Counted from the first letter of the stretch, positions 47,266 through 58,443 are shown. The stretch is 64,000 nt of DNA from Paralithodes platypus (GCA_032716605.1 CM064580.1:35928001-35992000), one strand, 5' to 3'. Numbers and translations are program-made. The notes: generated from the sequence alone by a model not told the origin.

Positions 47266-47479
47266 TACAGTCACGAGCATAAATACTTGGACATCAACCA
47301 GATAACGCCAACTCCTTCATCACGAGAGGTTTATACTAAGCTGAATAAAATCGTTTGGCGGTAGCTAGAATGATATATAGAAATCATTGTGATTTGAATA
47401 CAAAGTTTCGCAATACCTTTGGCGACGAAGGGGCGAATATCATCTGGTTGGTGTCGCAGTATTTATGCTCGTGACTGTA
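47266..47479. mobile_element. Tc1/mariner-type MITE (TA-flanked)
   Basis: The left end is TACAGTCACGAGCATAAATA, then CTTGGACATCAACCAGATAA. The right end is the complement of TACAGTCACGAGCATAAATA, then CTGCGACACCAACCAGATGA. The TA plus CAGT terminus and the CTTGGACA motif are typical of Tc1/mariner ends. Total length is 214 bp with inverted repeats of about 60 bp or more. A minus-strand open frame across it is incidental. Confidence 0.85.
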
Positions 47480-47688
47480 CCTGTACAGTATATGACAAAA
47501 TACTAAAGTTATTGATGCCGTTCTTATAACCCCACGTTCTCTTTGATAGTAAAAAGTGAGAGAAAACAGATTGAAGTTCAAGCCTAATGTTTCGAAGCAG
47601 TTTCAATCAGTGATTGAACCTGATCCACGGCTTACAAATGGTAATACTTACCCAATATCCAGTGGATTGTAATATATATTTACCCTTT

Positions 47689-47894
47689 GAGTACCAGCGA
47701 CGTCTTGTTAAAATTTATTCTAGCTATATTTAGACGATATTATGCAGCTTAAGAAGGGTTTGAGGTAGTTAAAAGGGTTGGTTGAGATTGTTTGAAGCCT
47801 TATTATTGCTAGAGATCTTTCCTAAGCAGAATAAAATCGTCTAATCATTGCCAGAATATAATTAAAAGGATGTCACCGGTGCTGAACTGGTTAA
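47689..47894 (+). mobile_element. Family-3 TTAA MITE
   Basis: TTTA then CCCTTTGAGTACCAGCGACG. The right end is ATGTCACCGGTGCTGAACTG, G then TTAA (47891-47894). ATATTTAGACGATATTATGC and the approximate complement AATAAAATCGTCTAATCATT form the palindrome. Confidence 0.85.
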
Positions 47895-47972
47895 ACCTAT
47901 AGTATATAGGCTATAACTAAAACACATATTTGTAAAGTATAATAATATACTATAATTAATTTTGCTTAACAA

Positions 47973-48187
47973 TTATCCCATTCTGTACCAGCGACGTCTT
48001 TTTAACTTTATTCTAGCTATATTTAGACGATGTTATGCAGTTTAAGTTGGATCTGTGGTAGTCAGAAGGGTTAAGTGAGATAGTTTGAAGCATGTTAATT
48101 GCTAGAGGTCCTTTATATACTTAATAAAATCGTCTAATAATAGCCAGAATATAATAAGACAGACATTGCCGGTACAGTAGGGGTTAA
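47973..48187 (+). mobile_element. Family-3 TTAA MITE (uninterrupted reference copy)
   Basis: TTAT then CCCATTCTGTACCAGCGACG. The right end is ATTGCCGGTACAGTAGGGG then TTAA (48184-48187). The internal GGGTTAAGTGAGATAGTTTG at about 48068 is the single-TTAA site corresponding to the family-1 insertion point at 15351-15730. Confidence 0.88.
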
Positions 48188-48244
48188 TCAAGAGCTCATA
48201 CTTAATTTAACCTACATATATTTGTTCGCTGTTTTGTCTTGGGT

Positions 48245-48292
48245 TTTGTGTTTTCCTGTTCTTGCTGTCTTGAGTCGGCCACCCCCAAGAAA
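48245..48292 (-). mobile_element. Fragment of a dispersed GGCCGACTC repeat
   Basis: The complement reads TTGGGGGTGGCCGACTCAAG, ACAGCAAGAACAGG. It is similar to the head of the repeats at 51165-51325 and 52675-52850. Only a short piece is present. Confidence 0.5.
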
Positions 48293-48338
48293 AAATAAAA
48301 AATAAAATATAATAGAGGAAAATAAAATAAAAAATAGG

Positions 48339-48611
48339 AATACACCGTGCCGTTTCGCCCAAAATCAAAACGGCATACCCAACTCTGCGATGGGTCAAAA
48401 CCATTTTTAGGACCTAAGATCATAACTATTGCACAAATTCAAAAAAGAAAAAGTTAATTACTGTCTAATTCACGCACCGAAGGTTCGTGTGAAGCTTGGT
48501 GAAAATCCATCAAACGGTCTAGGAGGAGTTCTCGGACAGACAGACAGACATTTCGGTTAGCATGTACCACTATACGGGGGGCGATACCACTCTGCTTACG
48601 CAGAGTTGATA
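48339..48611 (+). mobile_element. Helitron-like element, copy B (no ATC core)
   Basis: GTGCCGTTTCGCCCAAAATC and AAAACGGCATACCCAACTC are followed directly by the right block (TTAGGACCTAAGATCATAAC, AATCCATCAAACGGTCTAGG, GACAGACAGACA) and the ACTCTGCTTACGCAGAGT hairpin. The satellite core is absent. Confidence 0.7.
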
Positions 48612-48676
48612 AAACAAAATGAAACAAAATAAAACAGCAGAAAACCAGAAAACAACCCATAAAACACTACAAAACA

Positions 48677-48762
48677 TTAACCCCTTCTGTACCAGCGACG
48701 TCCTATTCACTATATTCTGGCCATTATTTTACGATTTTATTCAGCGTAGAAAAGATATCTAC
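48677..48762 (+). mobile_element. Family-3 MITE left half, cut by the next element
   Basis: TTAA then CCCCTTCTGTACCAGCGACG and ACGATTTTATTCAGCGTAG. The sequence stops where the Helitron-like copy C begins. The missing half was not found to the right. Confidence 0.7.
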
Positions 48763-49642
48763 CAATAAAGTAGACGTGCGCGTTTTGCCCAAAATCAAAA
48801 CGTCATACCCAACTCTGCGAGGGGTTACCATCATTACTAATATTACCACCATCATCACTACTACTATCATCACTACAATTATCACCATCACCACTACTAT
48901 TACCATCATCACTAATATTACCACCATCATCACTACTACTTCTCTCACCATCACCATCATCCCCACTGTTACTACCATCACTTTTAATGTCATATAAACT
49001 AACTTAACCTAATTTAACTTAGCAAATGCGGGGCGACTTGTTTTCGGGTCGTCATCTCCAGTAACCATCACCAACATCACCAATACTTTCAACATTATCA
49101 CTACTACTATCCTCATCATCTACTACCGTCAGCACTGCTACTATCACCACCAACTATCACAACTAGTTTCACAATCACGACTGTTGGCTTGGGGGGGCCT
49201 GGTGGTTTTGGGAGGGGGGGGGGGGGGGGCACCGAATGTTCGTTGGAAGTTTGTGTGAAAATCCGTCGAACGGTCTAGGATGAGTTTTCGGAAAGACAGA
49301 CATACGTCTCACTATTATCATCACATCTGAGACATGTGTATGATGTGTGCCCCTACGGGGCACACGCATACACAGGGAATAGGTACAGGGTGGGCGGTGG
49401 GGATCCTGAAAAGTGGGGAGGGGGGGGGGGGGCAAATCTATATTTTGGACCTAAGATCATAACTATTGCACAAATTCAAAAAATATTGTTTTAATTACCG
49501 TCGCATTCACGCACCGAAGGTTCGTGTGAAGTTTGGTGAAAATCCGTCAAACGGTCTAGGAGGAGTTCTCGGACAGACAGACATTTCGGTTTGCATGTAC
49601 CACTATACGGGGGCGATACCACTCTGCTTACGCAGAGTTGAT
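48763..49642 (+). mobile_element. Helitron-like element, copy C
   Basis: The left block (AATAAAGTAGACGTGCGCG) is followed by a short ATC/ACT core at about 48830-48980, GCAAATGCGGGGCGA, and two partial right blocks joined by ATGATGTGTGCCCCTACGGG. It ends at the CGCAGAGTTGATA hairpin. G-runs lie at 49216-49229 and 49417-49432. Confidence 0.65.
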
Positions 49643-50686
49643 AATAAAGTAGACGAGCCGTTTCGCCCAAAATCAAAACGGCATACCCAACTCTGCGATG
49701 GGTTACCATCATCACTATTAGTCACTATCATCATCACTACTACTATTATAGTCATCACTACTACTCTTACCATCATCACTACGACTCTCATCATCACTAC
49801 AACTGTAATCATCACACCAACTTTCGCCATCATCACTAATAATGTCACCATTGTTACTACGATCATCACTACTATCACTACAACTGCCATCATTACTTGT
49901 CACCATCATCACTAATATGACCATTATCACTACTACTAGTACTTTCACCATCATATCTACTAGTCATCATCATCACTACTGTCATTATCATCACTACAAC
50001 TACAACCATCATCACTACTATTATCACCATCATCACTACTGCCACCATAATTCCCACTATTACTACCATCACTTCTAATGTCAACTAAACTAACTTAACC
50101 TAACGCCAGCATCATTGCTTGGGAACAGGTACAGGGTGGGGGTTGGGTGTCCTGAGGGGGGGGGGGGCAAAACTATATTTTGGACCTAAACTCATAACTA
50201 TTGCACATAGGCCTATTCAAAAAAAAAAAAAAAAAATTACCGTCGCATTCACGCACCGAATGTTCGTGTAAAGGTTGGTGAAAATCCGTCGAACGGTCTA
50301 GGAGTTATCAGACAGACAGACAGATGTCTCACCATTATCATCACATCTGAGACATGTGTATGATGTGTGGCTTTCTGTGATGTGCGTGCCCCTACGGGGC
50401 ACACACACACAGGGAATAGGTACAGGGTGGGGGGTGGGGGTCCTGAAGGGGGGGGGGGGGCAAAACCATTTTTTTTAACCTTAAATCATAACTATTGCAC
50501 AAATTCAAAACATCTTTTTTTAATTACCGTCGCATTCACGCACCGAAGGATCGTGTGAAGTTTGGTGAAAATCCGTCAAACGGTCTAGGAGTTCTCGGAC
50601 AGACAGACAGACGGACAGACATTTCGGTTTGCATGTACCACTATACGGCGGGCGATACCACTCTGCTTGCGCAGAGTTGATAAGTG
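49643..50686 (+). mobile_element. Helitron-like element, copy D
   Basis: AATAAAGTAGACGAGCCG, an ATC/ACT core at 49705-50085, then two right blocks again linked by GATGTGCGTGCCCCTACGGG. It ends in the hairpin and TGATAA at about 50665-50686. It starts where copy C ends, so C and D are in tandem. Confidence 0.65.
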
Positions 50687-50817
50687 TGTAAATGCGAAAG
50701 GTGACAGTATAATAAGACTGTGGCGGAAATAATGGGTGTAGTAATAAGGACAGGTGACAACAATGAGGTAGTAGGGTGCTGTTAATGATGGTATTAGCTT
50801 GAACATTAACACTCAGG

Positions 50818-51110
50818 TACACTCGGATACCATAGTCTCTAGCCCACCTCACTCTGGCAAAGGGTGAGGCCAGGACCCTTTCTGCATGGCGGCCCACAGT
50901 GATGGTGGGGTTCGAGAGAGAGGGCAACACACAAACGAGCACAGTGTGAAGCACTTGAAGACTTCGAATCCTGTCCCAAATGTTTCACGCTGTGTTCGTG
51001 TGTGCGTTTCTCTCAGCCGTAACTATCACTGTGGGCCACCGTCCAGAAAGGGTCCTGGCCTCACCTTTTGCCAGAGTAGGGTGGGCTAGAGACTATGGTA
51101 TCCGAGTGTA
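50818..51110. mobile_element. TA-flanked fold-back MITE, 293 bp
   Basis: TA at 50818-50819 then CACTCGGATACCATAGTCTC, TAGCCCACC and GGCCAGGACCCTTTCTG. The right arm is the complement, ending CCGAGTG then TA (51109-51110). Complementarity continues into the centre (GAGAGAGGGCAACACACAAA versus GAGAGAAACGCACACACGAA), so nearly the whole element is one hairpin. Confidence 0.9.
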
Positions 51111-51164
51111 TCGTCTGCTACTTTGTGTATATCCCGAAATCCCCATCTAGGCTAGGAATCCTCC

Positions 51165-51325
51165 TCCCTTTGTAAAATTCTCCTACTCAACGAGACAGAG
51201 AAAGGGGCGACGGAACGCGAAAGTGGTCCCGGACCCTGAAAACTGGAACTTCGAATGTTGTTTCCGTTCGGGTTATGTCTCGAGTCGGCCACCCCCAGCA
51301 ATGGGGTATGTGCCTGAGTATATAC
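51165..51325 (-). mobile_element. Dispersed GGCCGACTC repeat, minus copy
   Basis: The complement starts ACTCAGGCACATACCCCATT, GCTGGGGGTGGCCGACTCG, then CAGGGTCCGGGACCACTTTC and AGTAGGAGAATTTTACAAAG. It matches 52675-52850 over about 160 bp. The class is unknown. Both copies begin next to a (TATG)-type run. Confidence 0.75.
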
Positions 51326-51338
51326 ATACATACACACA

Positions 51339-51556
51339 TTAACCCCTTCTGTACCGTCGACGAATTTTTTATTTTTAACTTGCTATAATTAGACCATTTT
51401 ATTCAGCTTAGGAAGGGCCTCCAGCAATTATCAATTTCGAACTACCGGTATCTCAATCAACCCTTTTAACTACCACATATCTTTCCTGAGCTGCATAAAA
51501 TCGTCTCTAAAGCTAGAATAAAATACAAAAGACGTCGCTGGTACAGAAAGGGTTAA
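51339..51556 (+). mobile_element. Family-3 TTAA MITE
   Basis: TTAA at 51339-51342 then CCCCTTCTGTACCGTCGACG. The right end is GACGTCGCTGGTACAGAAAG, GG then TTAA (51553-51556). Termini and flanks are intact; length 218 bp. Confidence 0.9.
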
Positions 51557-51794
51557 CATAGTCCATCCACCAGATCCTGTAATTTAATGACACGAATCCT
51601 TACCCTCCAAGGGGCCAACATTTCCGCATAATCTCTAATAAACGGCGACTAAATTATATGGGATCTCTATAATCAAGGTAAATATATCGTCGAACTAACA
51701 TCTCCACAACAATAATACATATGTCTTGTTGGTGCTATTTGTCACTAAAACCCCTACTATACCTGATGGGACCAATTTCACCCTGGCCCATGGC

Positions 51795-52179
51795 TTACGG
51801 GAGATGGGTGGATTTATTTGCTTATTGTTTTATTTATTTTGTTTATTTTTTTAGTTTCCTCCCTAGACCTCAATCAAGCTGTAAGACAAAAACACCCCAA
51901 AATTGCAAGATAAATTTGTAAATTTTTCGGTAGAAAAATGTCTCGGCCAAAGACTGGTTACTCTTAAAATGACTGGCTCCCTATCGCCCGCCAGGAAATA
52001 ATCGACAGCTAAATTGCACGCAAGGTCTTAATATTGACAAAGAAATGGGGTGTAAAGTCTTTAATCGTCAAACTAATGAGCCGAACGTCATAAAATCTAA
52101 AAACCAATATGGCTAAACACGAGGGAGAAGGGGGGGGGGGGGGGGGGGGGGGCAGAAAAACCAGCCCATCTCCCCTTAA
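51795..52179 (-). mobile_element. TTAA MITE family 2, copy e
   Basis: TTAC then GGGAGATGGG. The right end is CCCATCTCCCC then TTAA (52176-52179). It is reversed, with TTTCCTCCCTAGACCTC first and the complement of the core and subrepeats later. A G-run at 52129-52152 interrupts the right end. Confidence 0.85.
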
Positions 52180-52674
52180 CTTACTCAATGCCATAACAGA
52201 GAATATCCGCACACACCACAATCTCCATAATCTAAATATGCGTACACTAACCAATTTGCCAGCCAACGCAAATAGTATACTCCGTTGTCAAACTATCTTG
52301 GAGGCAATAAGGAACTTCCAGGAAAATGTAGAAACCTCCTGTTATTCATTATGCAAATAGGCTATATCTATTGAAACTTATTTATGATCAAAATTCTATA
52401 TATACCTGTATATACAAGGATTACAAATCCATATCTATAGTCTAATATAAACCGAAGTACAGCCATAAATCAAATGCATATATAAACATAAGAGGGCCCC
52501 GCGATATTTGACGAGAGCCTGAACATTACCGTTGGCTTGCCGTACACGCCGCCAGCATACACAATGAACGCCGCTCACAAGGTATTGACCAATTCGTTAC
52601 CTGACCACTTCGCAGGGGTACCGATAGTAAAACTAACTAAGAAAACAAAAACGTATGTACTGTATGTATGTTTC

Positions 52675-52850
52675 TACTCAGGCACATACCCCATTGCTGG
52701 GGCTGGCCGACACGAGATAGAGCCAGAACAGAAACATTTAAAGTTTCTATTCTCAGGGTCCGGGACCGCTTTCGTGTTCTCTCGCCCACTTCTCTGCCTC
52801 GTCAAGTAGGAGAATTATACAAGGGGAGGAGGTACCCTAGACCCCTGCCC
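52675..52850 (+). mobile_element. Dispersed GGCCGACTC repeat, plus copy
   Basis: ACTCAGGCACATACCCCATT, GCTGGGGCTGGCCGACACG, CAGGGTCCGGGACCGCTTTC and AGTAGGAGAATTATACAAGG, in the same order as the minus copy 1.4 kb away. The short open frames over it have no recognisable domain. Confidence 0.75.
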
Positions 52851-53162
52851 CCAGAAAGAAAAGTAGGACAGTAAAAGAGACAGACAGAAGCAGCTAAGGT
52901 TGGGTAGAGGATGCCAAACCTCACTCTAGATAGGACCAGCCCTCACCCAATTTTTGTTTTAGTTTACTAAATCATTATGTATTCTGCCGGTACCTTCAAT
53001 TTGATCAAGTGTAATTATTTATTATCTCAAATGTGATAACAATTGAATATATAGTAGAGGGCCATTGGGAATATCGCCTTTTACACAGTAATTTAAACTT
53101 CCCAGGATATTGTAGCCTTTATCCAACCGTATCTATCCTGACCGTACCTATGCTATCCTAAC
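52851..53162. other. No gene seen
   Basis: Sequence with no recognised feature. Confidence 0.5.
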
Positions 53163-53532
53163 TTAAGGGGGGATGGGCCGCTTTTCTGGACCACTTTCTC
53201 CCTCATGTTTAGTCCAATTAGTTTTCAGATGTTAAGATGTTTTCTCCATTAGTTAGTCGATTTTAAGACCTTTCGCCCCATTTCTTCGTCAATATTTAGA
53301 CCTTTCATGCTATTTAGGTGTCGATTTTTTCCCTGGCGAACGATAGTGAGCCTGTAATGTTGGAAGAACCGGCCTTCGGCCGGGAAATGTTTCTACCGAA
53401 AAATGTACAAATTAATCTAAAAGGGGGATCAAATGGATGTGTTTTTTAAATTTGATGGAGGTCTAGGGAGGAAACTAGAAAAATAATGAATACATGCAAA
53501 AATCCCCCCAAAAGTGAACCATCTCTCCTTAA
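53163..53532 (+). mobile_element. TTAA MITE family 2, copy f
   Basis: TTAA at 53163-53166 and 53529-53532, with ends GGGGGGATGGGCCG and, from the right, GGAGAGATGGTTC. Subrepeats, the core (CTGGCGAACGATAGTGAGCC), CGGCCTTCGGCCGGG and GATGGAGGTCTAGGGAGG are all present. Confidence 0.88.
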
Positions 53533-53639
53533 TTGTGCGTTATTTGGCAATTTAGAACCTATAGTGTATGTTCGTCTTTCTTAGCGAGGTGATGAGGCAG
53601 CGAGATGTGTTGATATCGAGAGAGACTGGCCCTTCTCTA

Positions 53640-54740
53640 TATGGCATAATGTATTCAGCCCAGTCACTCAGCCGCACCGCTAGAACAAATACTTTACCCT
53701 CACTTACAACCCTATTACCAACGTTTGAACGTTTTTATTCCATGGTTTTATTTGTCCAGTCTCGAGGGATTTTCAAGCCAGGCGGAAAACCCGGAAGAAC
53801 AAAATACTCTTACGGTCATCATATTAAAATATATAATTAATACCCCCCCCCCCCCCCACACACACACACACACAGACTCTCCGCTAATACAAATATGTTA
53901 ACCTAACTTACAAGAGGATTTCCACGGTTTTAGATTTGTTTTCCGGAGTTTTATTTTACGTGGTCTGGGGTATTTTCCTTGTTCAATCATAAAATCCGTC
54001 ATACCAAACTACTTTATCGTGATAATTTGAACATGAATGAACGTAATCCTGGAATAAGACTTCAAATGGTAGTATAATATATCAAACTGTTTAGCTGATT
54101 TTGTTATAGCAGCTTGCAGTTTATCAATGCCCAATTATTCTTCAATAGCCGATCATTCATTCCGTTAGAACAAATATTATATCCTCAGTTACAAGCGTAG
54201 TTAGATTTTGTCCAGGCCTATATTTTCGGAGTTAAAGTATTTTCACCAGTTAGTCAGCAAAACCGCAAAAACAAATTATTTCACTTAATCATATTAATAT
54301 ACGAGTGAAAAACCTCTACATGGCAGCATTTGATCAAAACAGATAATAAAATTCGTATTGGCTGATTATGGTTTCTCAATGCCCAAATACTCTTCAATAT
54401 TCAATCAGCCATTCCTCTTGAATAAATACTTCACACTCACTCACAAGACGTGTTAAGTACGTGGAAAGATTGTTTATTGCAGGGTTATATTTCTCCAGGG
54501 TCGAGGGGTTGTCAATTGCAGTTATCCGAATAACCTCCATTACACAATATAATTACCGCCATCATATCAAAACACATTATTGGAAAAAGAAACTCCACAA
54601 GCCAGCATTTTATCAAAAGTGCTAGTGAATTCATAATAACTATATTTTTTGTCCATAGCTTAATGAGACCATTTTCACCAACGCAGTTGGAACGTGTAAA
54701 TATTAATTGTCCTCGCTCATAAGATTCCATACGGAAGTTT
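53640..54740 (+). repeat. Diverged ~245-bp tandem repeat, about 4.5 copies
   Basis: CAATGCCCAATTATTCTTC near 54127 recurs as CAATGCCCAAATACTCTTC near 54377. A block with GAACAAATA and TTACAAG or TCACAAG (near 53688, 53885, 54168, 54418) and a TTTTATTTGTCCAG or TATTTCTCCAG block also recur. The spacing is roughly 240-250 bp. A (C)n(CA)n run at 53847-53873 lies inside copy 1/2. No coding sequence. Confidence 0.6.
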
Positions 54741-55389
54741 ATACACTTGCCTCCGTACAATTTGAGTTCATTTAATTAACCCTCTCACGTTTTTTACGCA
54801 ATTTTGAGCCTATTAGGGATACTTTAAAGCCTTTGTTACCATCAAGGGTATTTAGAAACCTTTAGTTTAGTTACTTCAACCTCTGCAGTTGTCTTTGAGT
54901 TAGCTGTGGGCAGAAAACTAATTTTGGAGAGGAAATTATAAGAGTGAGAGAACTCTATTTATTATTGCTAATCTGGCAAGCTCTGCGTCATAAAAACGTG
55001 AAAGGGTTAATAGTAATAGAATTACAACGCGAAGACAAATGTATATAAACGAATGCGACTCAAAAGAGAGAGTACTACATTGGCAATACATAATATAAAT
55101 GCTAATTAGAATAGTACAAATACAAACACAGGATCAAGTGATGAAAGTGAAAGAACTACCTCTTGTGTCTGATAAATTATGCCTTATCCATCCATCATAT
55201 CTTAAGTGAGTTGCCATATATGTGCAGCACAGTCAGGCACGTGCAGTGTAGATGCTGAGGATAACACTTATATAGACAACTCCTTTATAAACAGCATGCA
55301 ATGTTTGAGTAATAGGAAAATATGAAAGCTGCATGTTAGAAACAAAATATACATATATACACAGTATATAATTATACAGTATATATATA
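54741..55389. other. No gene seen
   Basis: AT-rich. A (TA)n run at 55379-55407 marks the 3' edge of the next LINE remnant. Confidence 0.5.
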
Positions 55390-55414
55390 TATATATATAT
55401 ATATATTCATATGT

Positions 55415-56160
55415 GAAAGGAGACGAAAGGCAAAATTACATGTAGCCAGTTTCCTCACAAATTGAAAGTGTGAAAGAAGCCTAAACCAAGTTACACCTGG
55501 CAGGAGTGGCCCAGTGCTGTTTTGATTTATACTGTTTCAGCCATGTTAAGCAAGGCAATTCCAAGGTTTGTTGTATACTGATTTAACATCATATCCATTA
55601 CCATTCTTAAGTATGTTCTTGGCCTTCCCATTCATATTTAGCTAAACTAGCATAATACAAATATCTCAATCTTGCTAGCTGTACTGTACGTTAGACACAC
55701 AGAGTTTGATGAAGTTTAAGTCTTTGGAAGAGGGAAATATAGACCGAGGAAGATTGCTCCAGAGATTAACAGTTAAGCAAAAGAAAATTTGTGAAAATTG
55801 GTTTAAACTTGGGTTAGTGAGTTAAACAGAGTGGCTGCGAATGAGTTGAAAGGCGGGTGCTAAATTTCTCCACAAAGGAGAGGGGGGAGGGGGGGGGGGT
55901 ATATACCATACACTTAGATAGTGCTGAAAAACATTGTTGATTGTAATCGCGATATAAAAGATAAAGATGCAACACTGCGGCAAATGGAAAGAGATTAATT
56001 GGAGAGTTACTAAGAGGAGAGGAGTTGATGAGATGAAATAGTTCTGACTGTACCCTTTCCAGAAGTGTTGCTTGGGTGATTCTCCCCAAACATGCGACCA
56101 GTACTCGATATATGTTCTTACCATAACCCATATCCAATACAGAGCAGAAAGTTGTATTGG
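55415..56160 (-). pseudogene. Jockey-like LINE RT tail and 3' UTR, old copy
   Basis: On the minus strand, LLERVQSELFHLINSSPLSN, LFPFAAVLHLYLLYRDYN and CFSALSKCM align by eye with the LINE tail at 1900-2060. A degraded FFCL..LWSNLPRSIFP-type end follows (55800-55680), then the 3' UTR block (55480-55415). Stops, frameshifts and a C-run (55889-55897) break it. A poly-A/(AAT)n tract at 56160-56218 lies at the truncated 5' side. Confidence 0.8.
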
Positions 56161-56182
56161 AAAAAAAAAAAAAAAAAAAAAA

Positions 56183-56219
<37 letters not shown>

Positions 56220-56449
56220 TAACCAATATTTCAACTCTCCCTTCAGACATGCATTATTTTCCTATAGCCTAAGCAGTCGATCCGGTAGAAATGACTAAGT
56301 TTGGAGGTTTTATACTACATTACGAGTTTGTAAACGGCTCGACACGATTCTGATCTCCCAAATCATGTCAATTAGTTCAGCGCTGTATTGGCTACCCGAA
56401 CCCATATCGTCACTGTCTTGTCATCTCAAGACTCACGTACTTTTATACT

Positions 56450-57777
56450 TGTAATGCCCTCGAAAATGTCCCGCACCCACAATAATACTAACCCGAGTTG
56501 ACGTAAGGTATAGCGTAAAATAGTACCTCTTACTCAGGCTCAGTTATATTAAAATATGAAGGCTTCCTATAGCCATGTGCCACAACAGTAATCACCATCT
56601 TACCTAGTCCCCATATCTATTGAGAGCTCAAATAAGTCCATAAGACTCGAGATCCCTATTGTCTACAGGGTCCAGAACCGAGCCTATAAATCTAGCTCCC
56701 GCCCCCAGTCAAATCAGTTGAAAGCTAGACACCAACCAGTGGTCACTACCCTGCAGTTAACCTCTAGCTCTGCCCTTGTGTTGTTCCGGAGTTGAGAGAT
56801 TCCAGATCCGGCAGACTCTGTGGCAGAGAAGACTAATAGAAGCATCTGTCCATGTACAAGTCCTAACGTGCACCTTATAACCTTCACACAAATTCGTGGG
56901 TATATAAGTGTGTAGCCAGCAACGATCGTCAAGAGATCCGACTTGAGAACTTCCTACATTTTGGACCACCTGGACGGCCGAGGAACCAGTCGTTAGCCCC
57001 CAACATCACCGGAAGCAAGATAACCAGGACCAGATCTACAAATACTATTCAAGATTCATGTTGCTAGTACTAAGTGTTATAGTACTAGTTTGATACTCAC
57101 TTATTAACTTTCTATAAAGTGGCTAAAACCTTGCCCAGTGTAACTCATATTTAACCATTCCATTTGGGACGTACTAAGCGTATCAGTGCTCATTAATTAA
57201 CAGGCGACATTGACTCTCGTAATTACCTTATTCAGATATTAAAACTCTAGTGATATCTAACGTTCGCCCACTGATTTGTGTTCTACGTATTTCTGCCATA
57301 AGAATATAAAACTTAGATCAGTACCCCCATGAGGTTACTAGAGATTCCGTGTTCTACAATATACGCGTGTCTAATCCTAACTGTGAGCTGCTACTTGGGC
57401 ATGCGACCAGCCAGTAAGAGATCAAATCAGTGAAATTGAATTACATGAATATATTGAGGTCTTCCAGTAAAATAAAACTTGCTAATTAAACCCGTGATCA
57501 GAAGAATATACCTGAACGTTGGAAGTGGGAGACTAGGCTCCATCCAGATCCGCTAATGATAGCAGTTCCCTTCTATTATTTGTTTTGTGCGAGAATTATT
57601 ATCTTTCCATGCTCTTTATTTACTTACTTAAATAAACGTGAACTTGTGTCGTGTTACCGTGTGTTTATTTTGTGTTCTCTATTCCTCATACCTTGTATTG
57701 TGCATGCAGCCTTATATACCCAGTCATTTAGAACTCACATTACCCAAGTTAAACCTGTAGAAAAACAGGGCATAACA
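56450..57777 (+). mobile_element. Candidate 5' LTR of a Ty3/gypsy element
   Basis: It begins TGTAATGCCCTCGAAAATGT and ends CAGGGCATAACA, immediately followed by a primer-binding-site-like sequence. The first ~150 bases reappear in antisense three times downstream (58294-58443, 58816-58974, about 63701-63866), always ending GGGCATTACA, which fixes the LTR's outer edge. Polyadenylation-like AATAAA words lie at 57471 and 57629. No 3' LTR is in the window, so the boundaries rest on TG...CA, the PBS and the shared edge. Confidence 0.7.
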
Positions 57778-57793
57778 TTGGCGGCAGCGGTGG
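57778..57793 (+). promoter_or_regulatory. Candidate tRNA primer-binding site
   Basis: TTGGCGGCAGCGGTGG sits directly after the LTR end CA, where gypsy elements carry the sequence pairing with a tRNA 3' end. I do not assign the tRNA. Confidence 0.55.
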
Positions 57794-57858
57794 TTCTTGA
57801 TTCGGATAAAAGGTTGCATTACATTGCAAGTTTGGAACAGCCAGAACACGAGAACATC

Positions 57859-58332
57859 ATGGCGCACCGTTCTCACGTTCCCATCCCACATTATGATGAG
57901 GAAACTTATGAGATCGAAACATTCATGGACATAGTGAAACCCGTACTTGACCTAGCTTATACCACGGACGCACAAAAAATAGCCGTAAAATTAACGCACC
58001 TGGGAAAAGCCGTTTCCCTGGTTGCCTATCAAGTGCACCCTGATCTCACCTGGGACGAATTTCGCCCAATAGTGATAGAAGCCATTAAGCCTTCGTTGGG
58101 CGTTTTCGTGGCCCACACCCGTATCCAAAATACTAAATTCGAAGGCGATGTAGATGCCACAGCGAATAAGATTGCGCAACACATAAAAATGTCTTTCCCC
58201 ACGTTGACCAGAGTCCAACAAGAACAACAAATTCTGGTCAACCTTGTGTCGATATTGCCCTCCGTAGTAAAAGACCATTTCCGGGTGCACGACAGTATAG
58301 CAACCTTAGTCCGATTTTTAAGAACCAGGTGA
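57859..58332 (+). pseudogene. gag: Gypsy gag, N-terminal part
   Basis: Capsid-type protein of the retrotransposon. The start MAHRSHVPIPHYDEET is the first Met after the PBS, although the open frame extends back into the LTR. The visible part (about 145 residues) is alpha-helical in character, with FMDIVKPVLDLAYTTDAQK, THLGKAVSLVAYQV, WDEFRPIVIEAIKP and ILVNLVSILPSVVKDHFRVH. I name it gag by position and style, not by a catalytic motif. After residue ~145 the frame runs into inserted antisense LTR sequence and stops at 58330-58332. The rest of gag resumes after the insertion in another frame. Confidence 0.7.
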
Positions 58333-58443
58333 TAGTCTCTCGAGATGAGTTTATTGGACTTACCATCTACGACTATTTTACGCTATACCTGACGTCAACT
58401 CGGGTTAGTATAATTGTGGGTGCGGGACATTTTCGAGGGCATT
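58294..58443 (-). mobile_element. Antisense LTR fragment 1
   Basis: AGTATAGCAACCTTAGTCCG through GGGCATTACA is the reverse complement of the first ~150 bases of the LTR at 56450. It follows gag directly. Confidence 0.8.
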
